Shown here: positions 23,538 through 37,516 of the stretch, piece by piece | Position numbering within the stretch: position 1 is the first letter of the stretch | How the letters are laid out: each line of letters begins with the position of its first letter | Assembly (NCBI GenBank): GCA_020086605.1 | Contig: JACBWW010000017.1 | Location: forward strand, 14,623,559 to 14,687,558 | Length of the DNA stretch: 64,000 bases | Source of the DNA: Lanius collurio | Lineage: Eukaryota; Chordata; Aves; Passeriformes; Laniidae | Direction of reading: 5' to 3' | Notes under the pieces: generated by a model | What the model was told of the DNA's origin: nothing | What the model saw: the letters and a program-made list of their open reading frames with translations, nothing else | The model's database searches: none | Position numbers and translations under genes: made by a program

Positions 23538-26500
23538 AGTGTTTCTTCCACTTGTTCATCAAGAATTAGATTCTACCATTATAAAAAATTATCTAAGGAC
23601 TTCTATATTCATATAATTGTCCTGTCAATATATTGTATACTATTGTAACTAATGGCAATGGGACATCAACACACAATGGAAGTTTTGCTGACATTTGTTA
23701 TTATCCACACAAGAAGTTCACCATACAAAGTTAACTTCTTCAATTGCTAAAACTAGCTCCCAGCTTTCCACTTTTACAATTACACAAAATCCATTTTTGA
23801 AGGTGTACTCTTATGACTGTCATGATAAATGAAGCATGTTAGCAAAGCAGCTTACAATTTCAGTTTAAAATAAATATAATAATTAAAGCAAGAAGTTTCT
23901 TTGTACAACAGAGGCTGAAATTCCTAACATCTGAAAAATGAAAAAACTCTCAATCAGTAGGCTACGAAGTCTCAGCAATTACTAAATCTATATAGATATT
24001 CAATATTGTGCTGCATTTCTAAAGCTTCAGTGTAGTAGTATATTAAACATGCTCTTCCCCCTCTTTGTAGATAAAACAGTTTATTTCAGGTAGTATATGG
24101 ACTGATGATATCTCAATTATTTTCAAAAATATGTTTCAACATATCACTTGCAATTGTAAGTAGATTTTGAAGCTGTCTGGCAATTACTTTTCTTAAAGCC
24201 TTGGTTTTGTGAAAATTGATCAAAACTGGTTTAAAAGCTGAACTATGACCCAAGATTGCACTGCTTGTCCTGAAGGAAATAATTTGCAATCTACATCATC
24301 TAAAGGAATGCCTTTTAGACTACCATGGTGTTTCATTTTTTTCTCAGAATAACTATTATTGGAGAAAATAGAATACAGAGGCAAAAATATTTTCATTGAC
24401 TCCCACAAGTCTTTTATTAGACTCAAGAGGCAAAGAAAACTTGTAACACCTGGAAGTCTGATGGTAAAAGGAAACAGGAATTATTTTTATCTATTTTCCC
24501 TCTACACCTCCACTACATTTCTTCAGCGCCTCATTAAATCATATGTCATCTTGGGAAGATACTCTTTTTTTCTCCAAACTTCCTCTGACAATGCATTAAT
24601 TCTCCAGCTCATTTCTGCAGCATGGTGTTTTTCTTTCACGTTTAACCTTCTTAGAGAAGGATTTCACCTTTTTGCCCAAAGTAATATGTTCACACACACA
24701 CACCCCCCTTTGGTTTTTAGTTCATCATTAAAATGGTATTCTGTGCTTCAAACAGGTTAATCTCAAGTGTGCACCACAGACATTACCTCATCTGTGCAGC
24801 ATATGCAGCTCAGTACATGCAGTCTCCTTTATGTGACAATCTCTTCAGGATTGCAAATTATCATTTCCCTATCAGAAACATGAAAGCATTTTTCACAATA
24901 TGAAGAGAATGAGGGCACATAAAGGCACCATCGAAACTTGCATTATCTTTAAAAGACAATGAATGTGGGGTAAAAACAACCTACATGTTCCTGTTCACTT
25001 AAAGTCAACAATGGTGTCATTTGGTATTATAAAGAAATTAATAATTTTTTTTTTAATGTATGAAGTTTATTTTTAACTCTGTAAAATGTTAAATGCTGCA
25101 AACTTTTACGTGTCCTAGCTATAGGGACTTCATTTCATCAGAAGTGATAACAACAATTTTTTAAAAATAGGCAATTTATGCACGCAGCAGTTGTGCAGTT
25201 GTGCAAACTTAACTGCTTTGTCCAATACTAGAACAGTTAAACCTGCATTGAAAAAATATTTTTAGTGCTTTTTGTGCATTTTGGCACAGATTATTTATGA
25301 CCCAGGATAGCCAGAAAATGATTTCCATAAGCAGCTTGCTTTTCTTCTTTCTTTTCATCATTTTTCCTCTAAATGCTGAAGCTCACAATAACCCATATGT
25401 ACACTCCTTTACAAGTTCTGCTAGTGGTATTTTCATTACTGTATGTAATTTGTGGCTAGCTAAATTGCACGTATTTAGCTTTGATAATTTTAAGCTTTTA
25501 TGGTTCAATCCTATTCATGTTGATAATATTCCACTGAATTTCCTAAAAGAACAGAACAACTCCCTCAAAAACAAGTATTATGTAGCTTGCCTAGAGCTGA
25601 ATCTATTATACTCTCCTATACATTATATTATTTAAAGGAAGCTATGTAAGGGGTACATTTTCTTTGCTATCTCTGAGAAATAAAAACCCTGATACACTTG
25701 CAACACTCATATATGATTTAGTTATCTAGAAAACAGACACACACTAAATAAAAATATATCCAAACCCACATGTATAATACTACAAAATCTTCTGATCTAA
25801 CAGAAGAGTTTGCATTTAGAATCCCCATCTCCACTAACACCACAGTCGCATCTGGGCCATTATGGTTAATAGCCCTCAGCAGACCCACCCCTCTCTGAAC
25901 CCTTTAATACCTTTGGCCTCCACAAGTGTTGTATGTATTCTCATACTTTTCTCTCACTGCAGTCCTGGGAGCCTGAACTCGCTGCACTGGCAGAAACATT
26001 CAGGAGGCTTGAATTTTGTGTTTAGAGGATGAAAATGGTCAATACCTCAGAGCAGAATAAAATATTCCCTCAACAAAAAATAAAATGGAAGGAAGAAATA
26101 TCTAAAAAAAAGAAAAGTTAAAAAAGGAATTTTTTTATTTAGAATTTTCTTTTTGAGAAGTTTAAATATAAATTGGAAAACAGTCTGCAGAAAAAAAGCC
26201 CTGCATTTCCTCATCTCACCGATTCTACTTTTCCCTTCACACTGTTCCAGGCAAACTCCAAAGACAAGAAAGAACTGACCCTAAGGTTGATTTCCATCCA
26301 ATGTGTTCTATGATGCTTTTAAGTCTGACTAGATTTAGATAGCATATAATATACAGCACCAAAGCTCAAGGAAAGAAAGAAATTTCTACATTAAACACAG
26401 ATAACAGCTATATTACTTATTAGGAGACATAAACAACATCCCTGATAGTAAAAGATAAATTGCTCAGTATTTCCAGGGCTATGCACTGACAAAGTCAACA

Positions 26501-27840
26501 GAAGGGTACAAAATATAAAAATGTTTATTTAAATAATAAAATTAACTGAGTAAAGAGACTGGCTTTGTATACGCCTTCATTCCATTCATTAAATCTCACA
26601 TTTCATTGAGGACAAAGAGAGGTTGAGGGAGAGCAAGTACAGGGCTGTGGGGAGAAACACCTCTCCCAACAAATACCAGGGATTTATGATAACATTGCAC
26701 CACTACATTTCCAACATAAACTGTTCCCGAACTCTCTGTTCCTCAGCCTGAGAGAAGATGAATAACTCAACAATTTTCTGACAAGTCTTTTCAGATGCAC
26801 AGGTACCATCTGCACAAACTCAGCAAACAGACACAAGCACAACAGAAACATGCAAGTAATTGTAAGCAAGACACAAATTCTGCTCAGTATAAAATATTTA
26901 TCATTGCCACAGGTGGTGTAACAGTTTGCTGTGCAGATGCTCACATGCCTGTCTATGAAAGAAGTGGGCTTGCTAGCTTTACCTGGACTCAGAGCAGTGA
27001 CTGAAACAGAAAACCCTTAGGTAGAGTCCCCAGAATCTCTTCTCTTTGGGTGATTGTGCTTTGCCAAAGTTTTCATAAAACAGACAACTGTTTGTAGACA
27101 CCAATGTTACTAGAAGGTTGATCTGAAAGGGGTCTAAAACTTGTGGCTGTGACTATTGCAACTGGACTTGGTATCAAAGTAATTCCTTTGTCTGTGCTTT
27201 CTCCAGAACCTCAAACTCACACGGTGCACAGTCCCATACCCAGAACAAAGTCAGGTGTGCTGGGGAATACTTTGGAGCACCTACTTAAAAGCAGAAAGGC
27301 GAGATCTGATTGCAAAGACCCCAGAGTACTAAATCAACCAACAACCAGAGCTCCAGCCCAGATTCAAGTCTCCAGATGCTCTTCCTCTTTTCATTTCCTC
27401 TCTGAATTGCTCTCTAACATCTGTGTTTCCTTTTAAATACCATGCTACAATCCAAACCATTTGTAAAATATGTCAGTTTATACCAGAGTAGAGTGCTACT
27501 AGCTAAATACAGGGGTTATGTGGAAGTATACACAGAAAATATGGCAGGGCAAATGTCCAGAATGAAGAATCTCCTGTCCATGGCCCCTCCAGGCAGGGTC
27601 TCCCAGCTCTCATACACATGCTCATTTCTGGTTGTTGTTTGCCTCAATTGTTGCAGTTTCTTATTTTCCCACCTTCAGTGGTAAGGCAGCCCAGGGAGTA
27701 ACGCAGTGCTGAGGTAACGACATTTCTAAAAGCAATTTGGTTATGTCAGTTTTTTCTAATCGAGTCTCCTCACCTTCAAATTCATTCTCAGAGCGAATGA
27801 GTTTTCAATTGCATGTTTACATAGTGCTGAGCCCTTGAAA
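23538..27840. other. Intergenic, nothing recognised
   Basis: AT-rich. There is a short (CA)n run at about 24,691-24,704 and A/T-rich low-complexity patches near 26,100. No transposon family or exon is supported. Confidence 0.5.
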
Positions 27841-28057
27841 GGCAGAACTGACTAGAAAGACGACGACCAGGAGCTGTCTCGACTACGTAACAGTTTTAAA
27901 ACCCAGGCGGAGACACAGAAAGTCATGGAGGAACGGCACAAAAGCCTGCTGTTCCTGCCTATAGCAATATCTGCTCCTACTCCCACCTCATTAATTGCTA
28001 GTTTTCCTGATTATAGAAACAGCTTTTTCTGCTGCTGAAATGTATGGCGCTGTGCCA

Positions 28058-28071
28058 TTTGCATATGCAAA
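28058..28071. promoter_or_regulatory. POU/octamer-type palindrome tttgcatatgcaaa
   Basis: This perfect 14-bp palindrome has two octamer half-sites (TTTGCAT) back to back. It resembles the MORE arrangement bound by POU-factor homodimers. It is a motif match only. The surrounding 27,840-28,180 has more CpGs than its neighbours. Confidence 0.4.
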
Positions 28072-28199
28072 CTGACAAACGAACAATGAACCAGTTGCAC
28101 AGTTCCTTAGAGAGCAACAATGTAGAGGATTTACGACATGTATAAGGCAACAGGCAGGGAGGGAGTGTGGGGAGACGGACACACAAAACAGCTCATGAT

Positions 28200-29555
28200 G
28201 TTCTTTATATTATTCTTCTGATAAATAATCTTTCAGACAGTCTATTGAAATAAAATATTTAACACTTTAGTGGATTTCTGACACTGGATTTGGGAAAATA
28301 ATAGAACTATAGGTCTGTGAAAATTTGTTTTGCCTCCAGATGCCTACCTGTTTATCAGATTTTAATATATGATCTCTGATTACATAATTGCACGCTGTTC
28401 AGCCACAAGGTCTTTATGTTATTCCATGCAGAGAAGACAGAATTAATTTAACAAACACAAGACCAGAATTCTGTTTTCTTCCTGTTATTCAAGGTATAAT
28501 CCAAGACTTTATTTGTACATGCTATTGAAACTGTACTATCCTAAAGGAATGACTCATTTCCTTATGGACATTCATCACTGCATCAAATGTATAATTTCTC
28601 TGATTTTTTGTTATTTTTCTCCTACACTAGATGTGAGACATAGTTATTACTCCCATTTTACAGACCATGAACTGGAGACAAGTTAGGGGGGAAAAAAAGA
28701 TAAATAATAGTTTTGTGATGCCTGTGACCTATTTTCAAAGCATTGGACATTATATAGGACTTCACAGATTCAAAGCACAGCTCTCATCATGCCAACTCCA
28801 CCTCTGAGTGTCTTGCATTACCACAGGTCTTATTTCACAAACATAAAAACAGTGATTGCTTAGAGAAGATTTGGCTTAAATAATAGTATGATCAGGAAAA
28901 TGTAGAGCCCTGCAGCAGTGGCAAGGATAGGCCCCTGTTTTCCAGACCATCATTTGGCTGCCTTAATCATTAAACAGTGGTTATTACACCTCTATGGCTA
29001 ATGAAGAAATTTTACTGAAGGCAAACCCCCCAAAAAGCAGCAATTGTATCAGATGAGTGGATGCTGAACCACAGGGCTCACCACCCCTGGGGCTGGCATC
29101 CTTAGGTTCACCACAAACACATCTTCCACTTGAGATAAGAAAGCAGCTGGCAGCAGGAGTATGTTGTTTCATCTGCATGGACCAGAACTGGAAGGGAACA
29201 TAAGGTACAACCCACCAGAAAACTTCTCAGCTATTTTGTGGCTGAAAAAGAAGGGCAAGATTTAGAAACCATAGATCCCATCTCTGCTTTAAAAATTAAC
29301 ATGGACTTCCAGCCTTTCTCTTTGGGATTGACCCCTTTCTGCCCCATCCTCCATTCTGCATTTCAGGCCCACCCACAGCCCTTGTACCCACACCCAGCTT
29401 CTCACCCCTCTGCCTGGACAGCCCTGGTTCCCTTAAAAGTACAGAAAATGCCAGATTGTGCCTTATTTTAAAACATGGAAAAATTACTCAGAAGGTATGG
29501 ACCATTTTGCCTGACATCAGTGGACAGCTGAGTAGAGAGCAGAAGGAGGCTGTGC
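28200..29555. other. Intergenic, nothing recognised
   Basis: No recognisable repeat or exon. Confidence 0.5.
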
Positions 29556-29559
29556 TGGT

Positions 29560-29790
29560 ACAGATGGATCTCCTCTAGGTGAATGACTTGGAACCACACA
29601 ACAGGCTATACATCATATAAAGATCATAAGGCACATATAGATTAAAAACTATCTTAATGAAGAATATCAAAATGTAAGATGTAATTTAATGAGAAAATAT
29701 CTGAAGGGGCCTCTCCTGGGATTAGTTCTCAGCATTTTCATCTATTCATTGATGGTCTACTCAATGTTGTAAGAGCTTGGTCAGTAGAGC
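29560..29790 (+). mobile_element. Old LINE fragment (CR1/L3-like reverse transcriptase), tentative
   Basis: A + frame gives KGPLLGLVLSIFIYSLM, resembling the reverse-transcriptase block G(S)xLGPxLFxIFINDL of CR1/L3 LINEs. The preceding bases (agattaaaaactatcttaat) also fit that region. It is very degraded and I am unsure of its limits. Confidence 0.4.
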
Positions 29791-31320
29791 TTGTGCATGG
29801 CATTGAAACCAAGGTCTGCAGAAAGTAGTGAAGGGAGCATGTTATTCTTATGACCTCTGATAAATGGACACAGGACATTTATTAGAGCTCATAAGGCTCT
29901 GATAAATGCCCTACAAGACATTTCAGAAAAGTCTAATGGAAATCAGAAATGCAGGGAATGCTGGAAGGACAGAAGACTATTTTGAAAATCAGTTTCTCAG
30001 AGGGAAGTTGAAAAGTCCATCCAGAACACCAGCCTGTGGCATAAGGTGCAAATGGAAATATTGAGTGAAAGGAATTGATTTTGCTACAGTACAATTCATT
30101 CCCAAGACCACTACTACATGCAATTCTGATACCCACTTTTCTAAATCACTCAGCTTCCTTATAGAAAGCTGTACAAAAGTGGTAAAAATTTGGAAAACAA
30201 GTCATAAAAGTGTGAGCCAAAGAACAACTGTGTGCCTAGGTTGGGCTGGATAGCTGTTCTCCTTCCTGACCCTGGAGCTAATTTTCCACCCAACTATTTT
30301 ATGGACACTGGCCAGAGCTGTAAGTTTTGTAGCTTTCCATGAAGCCAGCTATTATTTTCTTCAAGTATCGCATTTAAACTTTCTGCTATTAAGTACAGGA
30401 GTCACAAAGGAAGGATTTCCCCATGGGCACAGATGTATTAATTTGGCTTCTGATCTTAGGAAAAATACGGATGTACTTTTTAACTTCGTTTCCTAAGGAA
30501 ACTGAGATGCAAAGCCACCATGTGTCTCCATATGTGTATGATCCATACATCTCATACAGATTCTCTGGCCAGCTCTAATCAAATTTAGCAGGGAGGTACA
30601 GACTGCTTTGAGCTATGAAGTTCCTATACATCTTCAGAGGAACAGGAGTTCAGGTAGAAGAGGGGGACTAAGCACCCTGCACAGGAAAAGTGGAAGTACA
30701 ATCCCTCATGGTAACAGGCACTAACTAAGACCCCATGTGAATATTTATTCACAGCAAAGTTCCATTAGGAACTCAGGATCAGTCGCAAAACACAAATCTG
30801 TAGGAAGTGCTGGAAGGGGTGAAGGCAGATGGGCAGAATTATTTGTTCTGGCTCCCCTCAGAAATAGCAGAGCTTAGCCTCAGATGCAGAAAGGTGCTGA
30901 CAGGCCAGAAGTCAAGGGAGGGGAAGAAAGCTGTCCCTCCAAGATGTGCCTGGCATGACTGCTCCAGGACAATCAGGGCGGAGCAGGCAAGGTCAGGGCA
31001 AGGTGGTGCTGCCATGTCAGAGGGAAGAAACCGTGGGGAAGGTTCATCTTCCCTGCAGCTGAGCCATGCCTCACCTGCAGGAATCCCCCACCCACATCTT
31101 CTCTGATCAGTTCCTTTTCATCACAGGAACATGCTGAGCTGAAAAACAGATTATAACTCCATGTATGAAAAGTACTTAGCAGATTCTTCTCCACTGGACT
31201 CCTTTCCTAATTCCATCTACGAAAGTAGTTGGCAGGTTCTTCTCTACTTGACTCCTTTACTAGCTAAAAATGCAGTCACCTAAATATAGGTGAAACCTCT
31301 ACCAACTTAAATGAATCCTT
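29791..31320. other. Intergenic, nothing recognised
   Basis: No repeat family or exon was recognised. Moderately GC-rich around 30,830-31,090. Confidence 0.5.
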
Positions 31321-31370
31321 CTGGTGTTAAATATATGCAGAAGTACTGGTGTTAAATATATGCAGAAGTA
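31321..31370 (+). repeat. Perfect 25-bp tandem duplication
   Basis: Two identical 25-bp units (starting ctggtgttaaatata) abut at 31,345/31,346. Zero mismatches suggests a recent slippage or repair event. Confidence 0.95.
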
Positions 31371-32744
31371 CTAGATTTTTTATTTTTTTTTTTACTAGGA
31401 GGATATATGGTCCAACTCACTTACTGTTAAGAACAGTGTATTTTGGATAACATTTCATAAACTTCCTTAATTAACTAGCTTTGTTAGTAAAGTATCTGAA
31501 TAAATTCTAATGCTTTATTTGGCTGGTAATCTGCAAATCACACTGGTATCAGATAAAAACAAAGCAAGGAAATAACTAAAATTAATAATTACTAATAATT
31601 CCATAATTATTATTAAATAATATTAATGGTTTTGTTGAAATTCCATTAATTACTACCAAAAAAACCTAATAAACTGTTAACAGTGCTTCCTGGAAGCTCT
31701 GGAAACATTATTTCCCCAATAATTTTCTGTTTTCCTCTTTTTTCCTAAAGATTAAACTTACATAAGAGTAAGCAATCCTTATATTCTTTTTATTTGTTAG
31801 TAGTTTTCTCTTGTTTAATTGTCATTTTCATGGACATAATTTGAAAAAAAACAGCTTGTATTTTTTCTTCTGGTCCCTTGAGACAAACATTAGAGGGGGA
31901 AAGTTTACAAAATCTAACACTATCCCAAGGGTATAGAAAGAGCAAATTCTTATGCAGTATCAAACTCCTTATGTATCCAGCTATATTTCACAGAGATGGC
32001 ACACCAGAGAAACAAATGTTTCTAGAGCTAATTTGTCAGTTCTAAGACCACAAAACAGTCACTTCACAGATACGTATTTAATATGAGAGGATGATTTTAT
32101 ATAAATAAAATAAATGCTTCTCCTTAGACAGCTATAACATTTTCAACTGGTAAAGAGTTCTGTATCTACAGGCAAAACCTTTTGGGTTTTAATTGTGGGA
32201 ACACAATTACTAAGTCCATGAACTTTACCAGTACTATAATTTGACAGTATTTCTGAAATAGACCTATGTCACAGCAATATATTCCTTTAAATATCTTAGG
32301 TGGAAAAATCCTCCAGGGGAATAAGTAGGACAAACATGTTTACGATTATTCAGCACTGTAGATTGCTGAACCGGTGATGTCAGCCATACAAGGCATTTCT
32401 GCAGGGGAAAAAAAAGTCACAAGATACCATTCAAACGGCCCTATCTATGTCCCCACACTGAAAGCAAATGCTTTATCCTGCTGACCCAGAACAGGTGAGA
32501 GGGATCTGTGCCCTCACATTTGCATGTAAGAAAAATGGACCAAAAGTAACAGTGAATGTATTTGGCTTCCAAACAAATATATTTCAAAGACAAAACAATT
32601 TCTGTATTAGCAGAAAGCATGCTGTTAACAATAATTCTTTTATATTCAGTGCTTTTTAACATTTTTGGAAAGGCGAGGCAAATCCATTCCCTTAAATTTT
32701 CAGTGCTGGGTGTTTAGCACATCCTCCTGAACAGCGTCCCTTTT
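31371..32744. other. AT-rich intergenic DNA
   Basis: Very AT-rich, with clustered TAAT/ATTA around 31,570-31,670. No coding exon or transposon was recognised. Confidence 0.5.
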
Positions 32745-32990
32745 GCTGCAGGCAGGAGCGAGCGCTGCGTTACGGGGTGACAGGGGCTGTGTCCCCGACG
32801 TGACACGGGGCACCCTGACAGGCCTCGCTGCCACCGTGCAGCCGTGCCAAGGAGCTGCCCCGGTTCCGCAGCGGCTTGGGCGCCGCGCTGCCCTGGCATC
32901 GCACCGCGGCACCTGTACAGGGGTGGGTAACCAGAGCCGGGGCTTGGTTCTCTGCCACTCTCAGCCCCACGCTGCTCGTCGTTAGGGAAG
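32745..32990. promoter_or_regulatory. Small CpG-rich island
   Basis: A 250-bp GC-rich patch keeps many CpGs (acgtgacacggggc, ccggttccgcagcgg, gcgccgcgctgcc, gcaccgcggcacc) within AT-rich surroundings. The open frames here follow from low stop density. It could be an orphan promoter or enhancer. Confidence 0.45.
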
Positions 32991-32999
32991 GCACGTCAA

Positions 33000-35900
33000 C
33001 AGCATCTAATTATCCCGGCCCTCTAGTAATGACACTGTGCCCCCTGCAGTTTCCATGGGATACGGTCCCTCTCCTGCCTTCCTCTCCTGAGCTGCGGGGC
33101 ACAAGGCTTGCTTCCCAAAATTGCCTTTTTTTGGGCACAAAGAAAATCTGGGTTGAGACTATGTTAGCACAGCTAGCAAGGGCTGGATCCTGGCAAGGAG
33201 CACGCTGTGAGAGCTTGGGCAAAGAGGAGCTCTGCATCTCATTAACCGCTTTTCTTTGCTGCGAAGGTACTCAGCGGAAATTCTTCATCAGTGCAAAAAT
33301 ATATTCTCTGAAAAAAACGTCCTCTTTCCTCTGGAAGTTCACCCTCACATCCTCCTCCATTACCAAGCAGGCCAGAAACATGTGAGTGCCATTTCCATGC
33401 TGCCAGACCGACTGCAGGCACCGCAGAGCCACCACCACTCCTCCAGGATCCCTCCTGCTGTGGCGCCTGCCCATCGGGGTGGGATGCTGCCCCCGGGACA
33501 AAGCTCAGACTGAGCTTTAATGCTGAGGGCATTATTCCTGCATGGTGGCCTTTCCAACCAAGCCTGCTAATTAATAACTGCAAATTCACAGGTGGTATAT
33601 TACTGGCCCCATGAGTACCATCCAAAATCATTTTCCTGCACACAGTTCAGCACAAGTTCACAGAAATCTGGTATTATTAGTATTGCAAACAATGTTATTA
33701 ACACTGTTGCAAATAATATACAAAACAAATAAAACACACAGCAGATATTAACTCTGCAGAATTACTGAGAACTAACAATAACACAGGCGTTGCTGACTAT
33801 CCTGGTTTCTAAAGGGCTATGATTCAATATAAAACTTCCCTTCTAAACAAACTATGGTTTCGGTTACATAAATAAAACACTTCTCTGGCTCAAGCCCAGG
33901 CAGCATGTTGACCCATTTACACCATCTTGGTTTTCTGCTCATAGGTGGTAATTATCACATCTGTGTTTGTTTCTAAAATTGGAACTTAAAACACAACTCA
34001 GTTTACCTCAAACAGGGGAAGATCTGCAGGCTCAAGGAAAGAGCCTTCTGTAACATTTAGGACTCAACAAATCTGCAGTGACCTCAGCTGAATTTAAGGA
34101 GGCAAAGGAATGCAAATTTTTTTTGCCCCGTGGAAAATACTAGCACTCATGAATCAGGGGGAAATTCCCTTTGACTTCAATAGGGCCAGAACAGGTTTGT
34201 CTCTGTCACTATAAACCACTCCAGTAAGTAAAATTTTGGGACGAGGCAAGTAACAGGCCACAAACTGAAAAATACCACAGCATAATATTATTTTCCAATT
34301 TACAGAGCAGCTAACACGTCTGGTGACTTTCAAGGGACCTTTTAGTCTTTAAGCAATTTAGCTGCTCACAACAACAAGAAGGAATGAATTGAGGAGCATC
34401 CATTTCTTCACTCCCATGTGGTTGCCTTAAGATGGGTGCTGGTGTAGCTGTGCTCTGGTGGGGGCTTTCCAGTCTCTCACTTTGCCACCACTTTCTCTGT
34501 GGGGCTTTCTCTGGCCTTCCCACCTTCCCTGCTCATTTTTCTAGAAATACTAACATATTTGCACTACATCGCTGTGAGGCAAGGTGGCATTATTCTCTTA
34601 GTTGTATATGCAAGACATAAAATGAAAGAAAAAAATTAAAGTCGAAACATTGGATCTCTCAAATGGTTTTCTTTAGGGAGCAGTAAGGACTGGCTGCTCC
34701 CTTGGGGCTGGCAGGGCAGGGGCAGGGACCAACAGCCACGGGCTGGGCTGGCACCTGGTCCTGGGCCATGGGCAGGGTCAGAGGCGCTCCAGGTGAGGCA
34801 GAGCGAGACATGTCAGCACCTTGAGTTTTGGATCTTCAAACTGGAAACCCTCAGAGCTGAGTCTTGTGATATCTTCATGTTTTGTAGTACTTCATGGATT
34901 CACAGTATAGCTCTCAACAGCTTAAACAGAAACTTTTTCCTAATCAGATCCCCTTCAGCTCAGGTCTCAGCCGCTCTTTGAGGGCCAGAACTAAGCACAG
35001 GACAGAAAAGCCATCTCAGAAAAGTTTGTGGCAGGGGCCAGCTCAGGTGACAGATGAGCTATCTCATCAGAGGCAAAGCTGCTGCCTGTGGGGTTTCCCC
35101 TCAGGAAAAGCACTCCCCACCCAACACTGCAGCCCCTGCCAGAGCAGGACAAAGGTTGAAACTCAGTCTGGACTCACATGCAGGGCAGGTGGCATCTTCT
35201 GCATTAAATGAGAGAGTCTTGCAGCAAAGATAAGGTAGAATCTCAAAATCTAAATGGACCAAAAGTCCTTTATAGTAAGGCCATATTAACTCACAGGGAA
35301 AAGTTTCATCCTGTCATTTCCTACTTTTGAGTGCTCCATTCTATGCACTGTTTCTTTTGATGTGAATTCTCTTGTGTGAATTTCTTACTCAGAAAAAAAC
35401 CTTCCACTGAGAACATTACACATCACAAACAGTAAACTTTTCACTATAATTCCATCTATCCTGCATTCCATCACATGGCTTGGGAAATCAGAAGCTGCAG
35501 ATGAGTCTGGTGTGACTTGTGCTAATGAAGGTACATTTTAGGAATGTGGCTAGGAAAGGGAGGTGCACAATTTCCCAGCAGAATTCTGACTTATTAGAGC
35601 TGGGGGGGGGAATAAAATATAGCCATAACAATTCTTCAGTCTTCATTGGTCCCAGCAACACAAATAGCTCTGCAAGTCCAGCGCAGCAGGCAGCACAAGG
35701 ACAGGAATGAATAAACTGGAGATAATGGGGGAAGAGCTCCTTACACAGCCTTGCCACCAAACATGAGATCGCTCAGAGCCAGCAGCATCTCCTGTCTGGT
35801 TAACAACACGTTGTGCTCACATGGCTCTTGCACCTAGCGCTGTGGCACATCATTTCCTGAGCACTAATTTAAAAACCTGTGGTTTTAAGCAGTTTTCTGA

Positions 35901-36195
35901 AAGCTTGATGCTGTGTTTCCACACAAATTATTAGTTCTCACCCTTTCAGCTTGGAAGGCAGGATATAAGATTTGCAAACACCAGCAGATCACATGCAAGT
36001 GGACAACTCCAGCATCTGACATAAAGATTGCTTATGTATTTTGTATGAGAATTACTGCATGAAGTTCACAAATCTCACAGGGAACAGAGACCTAGGCTCC
36101 CTTCATCCTGGCAGAAGGTCCTCAGCATGGACTTTGGGCTCCCTTCTTATTGTCTGTCTTGCTGGCCCAACAAACCTGGTACTACCTGAGCCTGA
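33000..36195. other. Intergenic, nothing recognised
   Basis: Mixed composition with a GC-rich patch at about 34,690-34,810. No repeat family, splice-flanked exon or RNA gene was recognised. Confidence 0.5.
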
Positions 36196-36879
36196 AGAAG
36201 GCCCTAGACCCCAGGTGGCTTGGGAAGGGCTGCGGGCCGCAGGAGCAGCGCGCTCTCTGCCACTGCTCAGAGGGCTGGTTGAGTGAGGAAAGAGGCGTGG
36301 CTGGAACACTGGATCTGCAACCCTGGCGCTGCTCTGTGCCCTCCGGTAGCTTCGCCTCCGGCTCAGCGACACTAGGCCAGGCCACTCAAGGGATCTGTGT
36401 TGGAGACCGACTCGTTCTCTCACTCCCAAAAAACGATGGGAACAGACACGAGTCTGGGCAGCACCTGCAGACGGCGGCCCCCACACCGGCGCTGGAAGAT
36501 GGTTCAACACCCAGCTGAGGAACTGGCGCTCTCCCAGCCCGTCCTGCCTGGCTCGAAGAGCCCACCCCAGGCCCCTCCGGCCCCCGAACAAAGGGCCGGG
36601 GCGAGCGGCGAGAGCGGGTCGGTTGTCCGAGAGGGGATTTCCCGGCGGCCGCGGAGGACGGTTCCGAAATGGGGCGGCAGATGCGGGTGCCGGTGCGGAG
36701 CATCTCCCCCGCATCGCCCGCGGTGCCGGCCGGCGCTGCCGCGGCCCGCAGACCCCGCGGGACTCCCCGAGGGCTGCTCCGCTCCGCCCGGACCCCCTGC
36801 CTCGAGCCGAGCCGGTCCCCGGGAGCGGGAGGTGGGGCGGCTTCTCCCGGCGGTGGGGTTTCCCGAGCAGCGGCACAGC

Positions 36880-37075
36880 ATATGGTTTACATGTTGCACT
36901 ACTGCATACAAGGACTAACATTCAGCCCAGGGATTCACTTGACATAAAAAAAGCCCTAATTACAATAATTTAGAGGTGCCTGAATGACAGCAGGCTCAAT
37001 TTTTGGTTGAATTTGCAATTAAGGGGAGATAATTACGCCTCGCACTAGCGCAGAGTATTAATATTTATGGTAGGA
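36880..37075. promoter_or_regulatory. AT-rich block with homeodomain-type motifs inside the CpG island
   Basis: It contains ccctaattacaataattta, gcaattaaggggagataatt and gtattaatatttatgg, a dense run of TAAT/ATTA cores abruptly set in GC-rich DNA. This resembles conserved developmental enhancers. Conservation cannot be tested here. Confidence 0.4.
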
Positions 37076-37364
37076 GCCAGAGGCTCCTGTGGCTGGGAGG
37101 ATGCGGAGGAGCAAAGGTTGAAGCCCCGCGGTACTGGCGAAGGGAAAGTTCGGAGCCCTTAAACTAGGGAGACGGCGGCTGCCTCCATCCTGCCGACGGA
37201 GTCCAGACCCCATCCGAGCAGGCAAAGATTTATACACATCCCTTCATATATATTTATGTCGCCTGAGATACGGATACTTCCTCTATAAACCTTGTACGAT
37301 TCAGCAGGCACCTCCTTTACTTACTTCGGTTTTACTCCCGACTATCGATCCCAGGGGCTTTCCA

Positions 37365-37445
37365 TGCCTCATTAACAGATTCGTGACTAAATGAGTAGAA
37401 TTAATTTTTAAAACCCTTTAATTTACTTTATTAATTACACACATG
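37365..37445. promoter_or_regulatory. Second TAAT-rich block next to the assembly gap
   Basis: It contains cctcattaacag, gtagaattaatttttaaaac and ctttattaattacacaca. It has the same character as the block at 36,880-37,075, about 300 bp away. Confidence 0.35.
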
Positions 37446-37516
37446 CGCCCTTGCCTACCCTGTGTGTCCGGCTCACTTGGCACTCCATGCGTCGGGGAAC
37501 CGGTCACGACAGGGTG

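Noticed and set aside
36103..36921. 272-codon minus-strand frame in the CpG island
   Set aside because: Arg/Pro/Ala/Gly-rich and overlapped by long frames in other phases, as expected from CpG composition with few stops.
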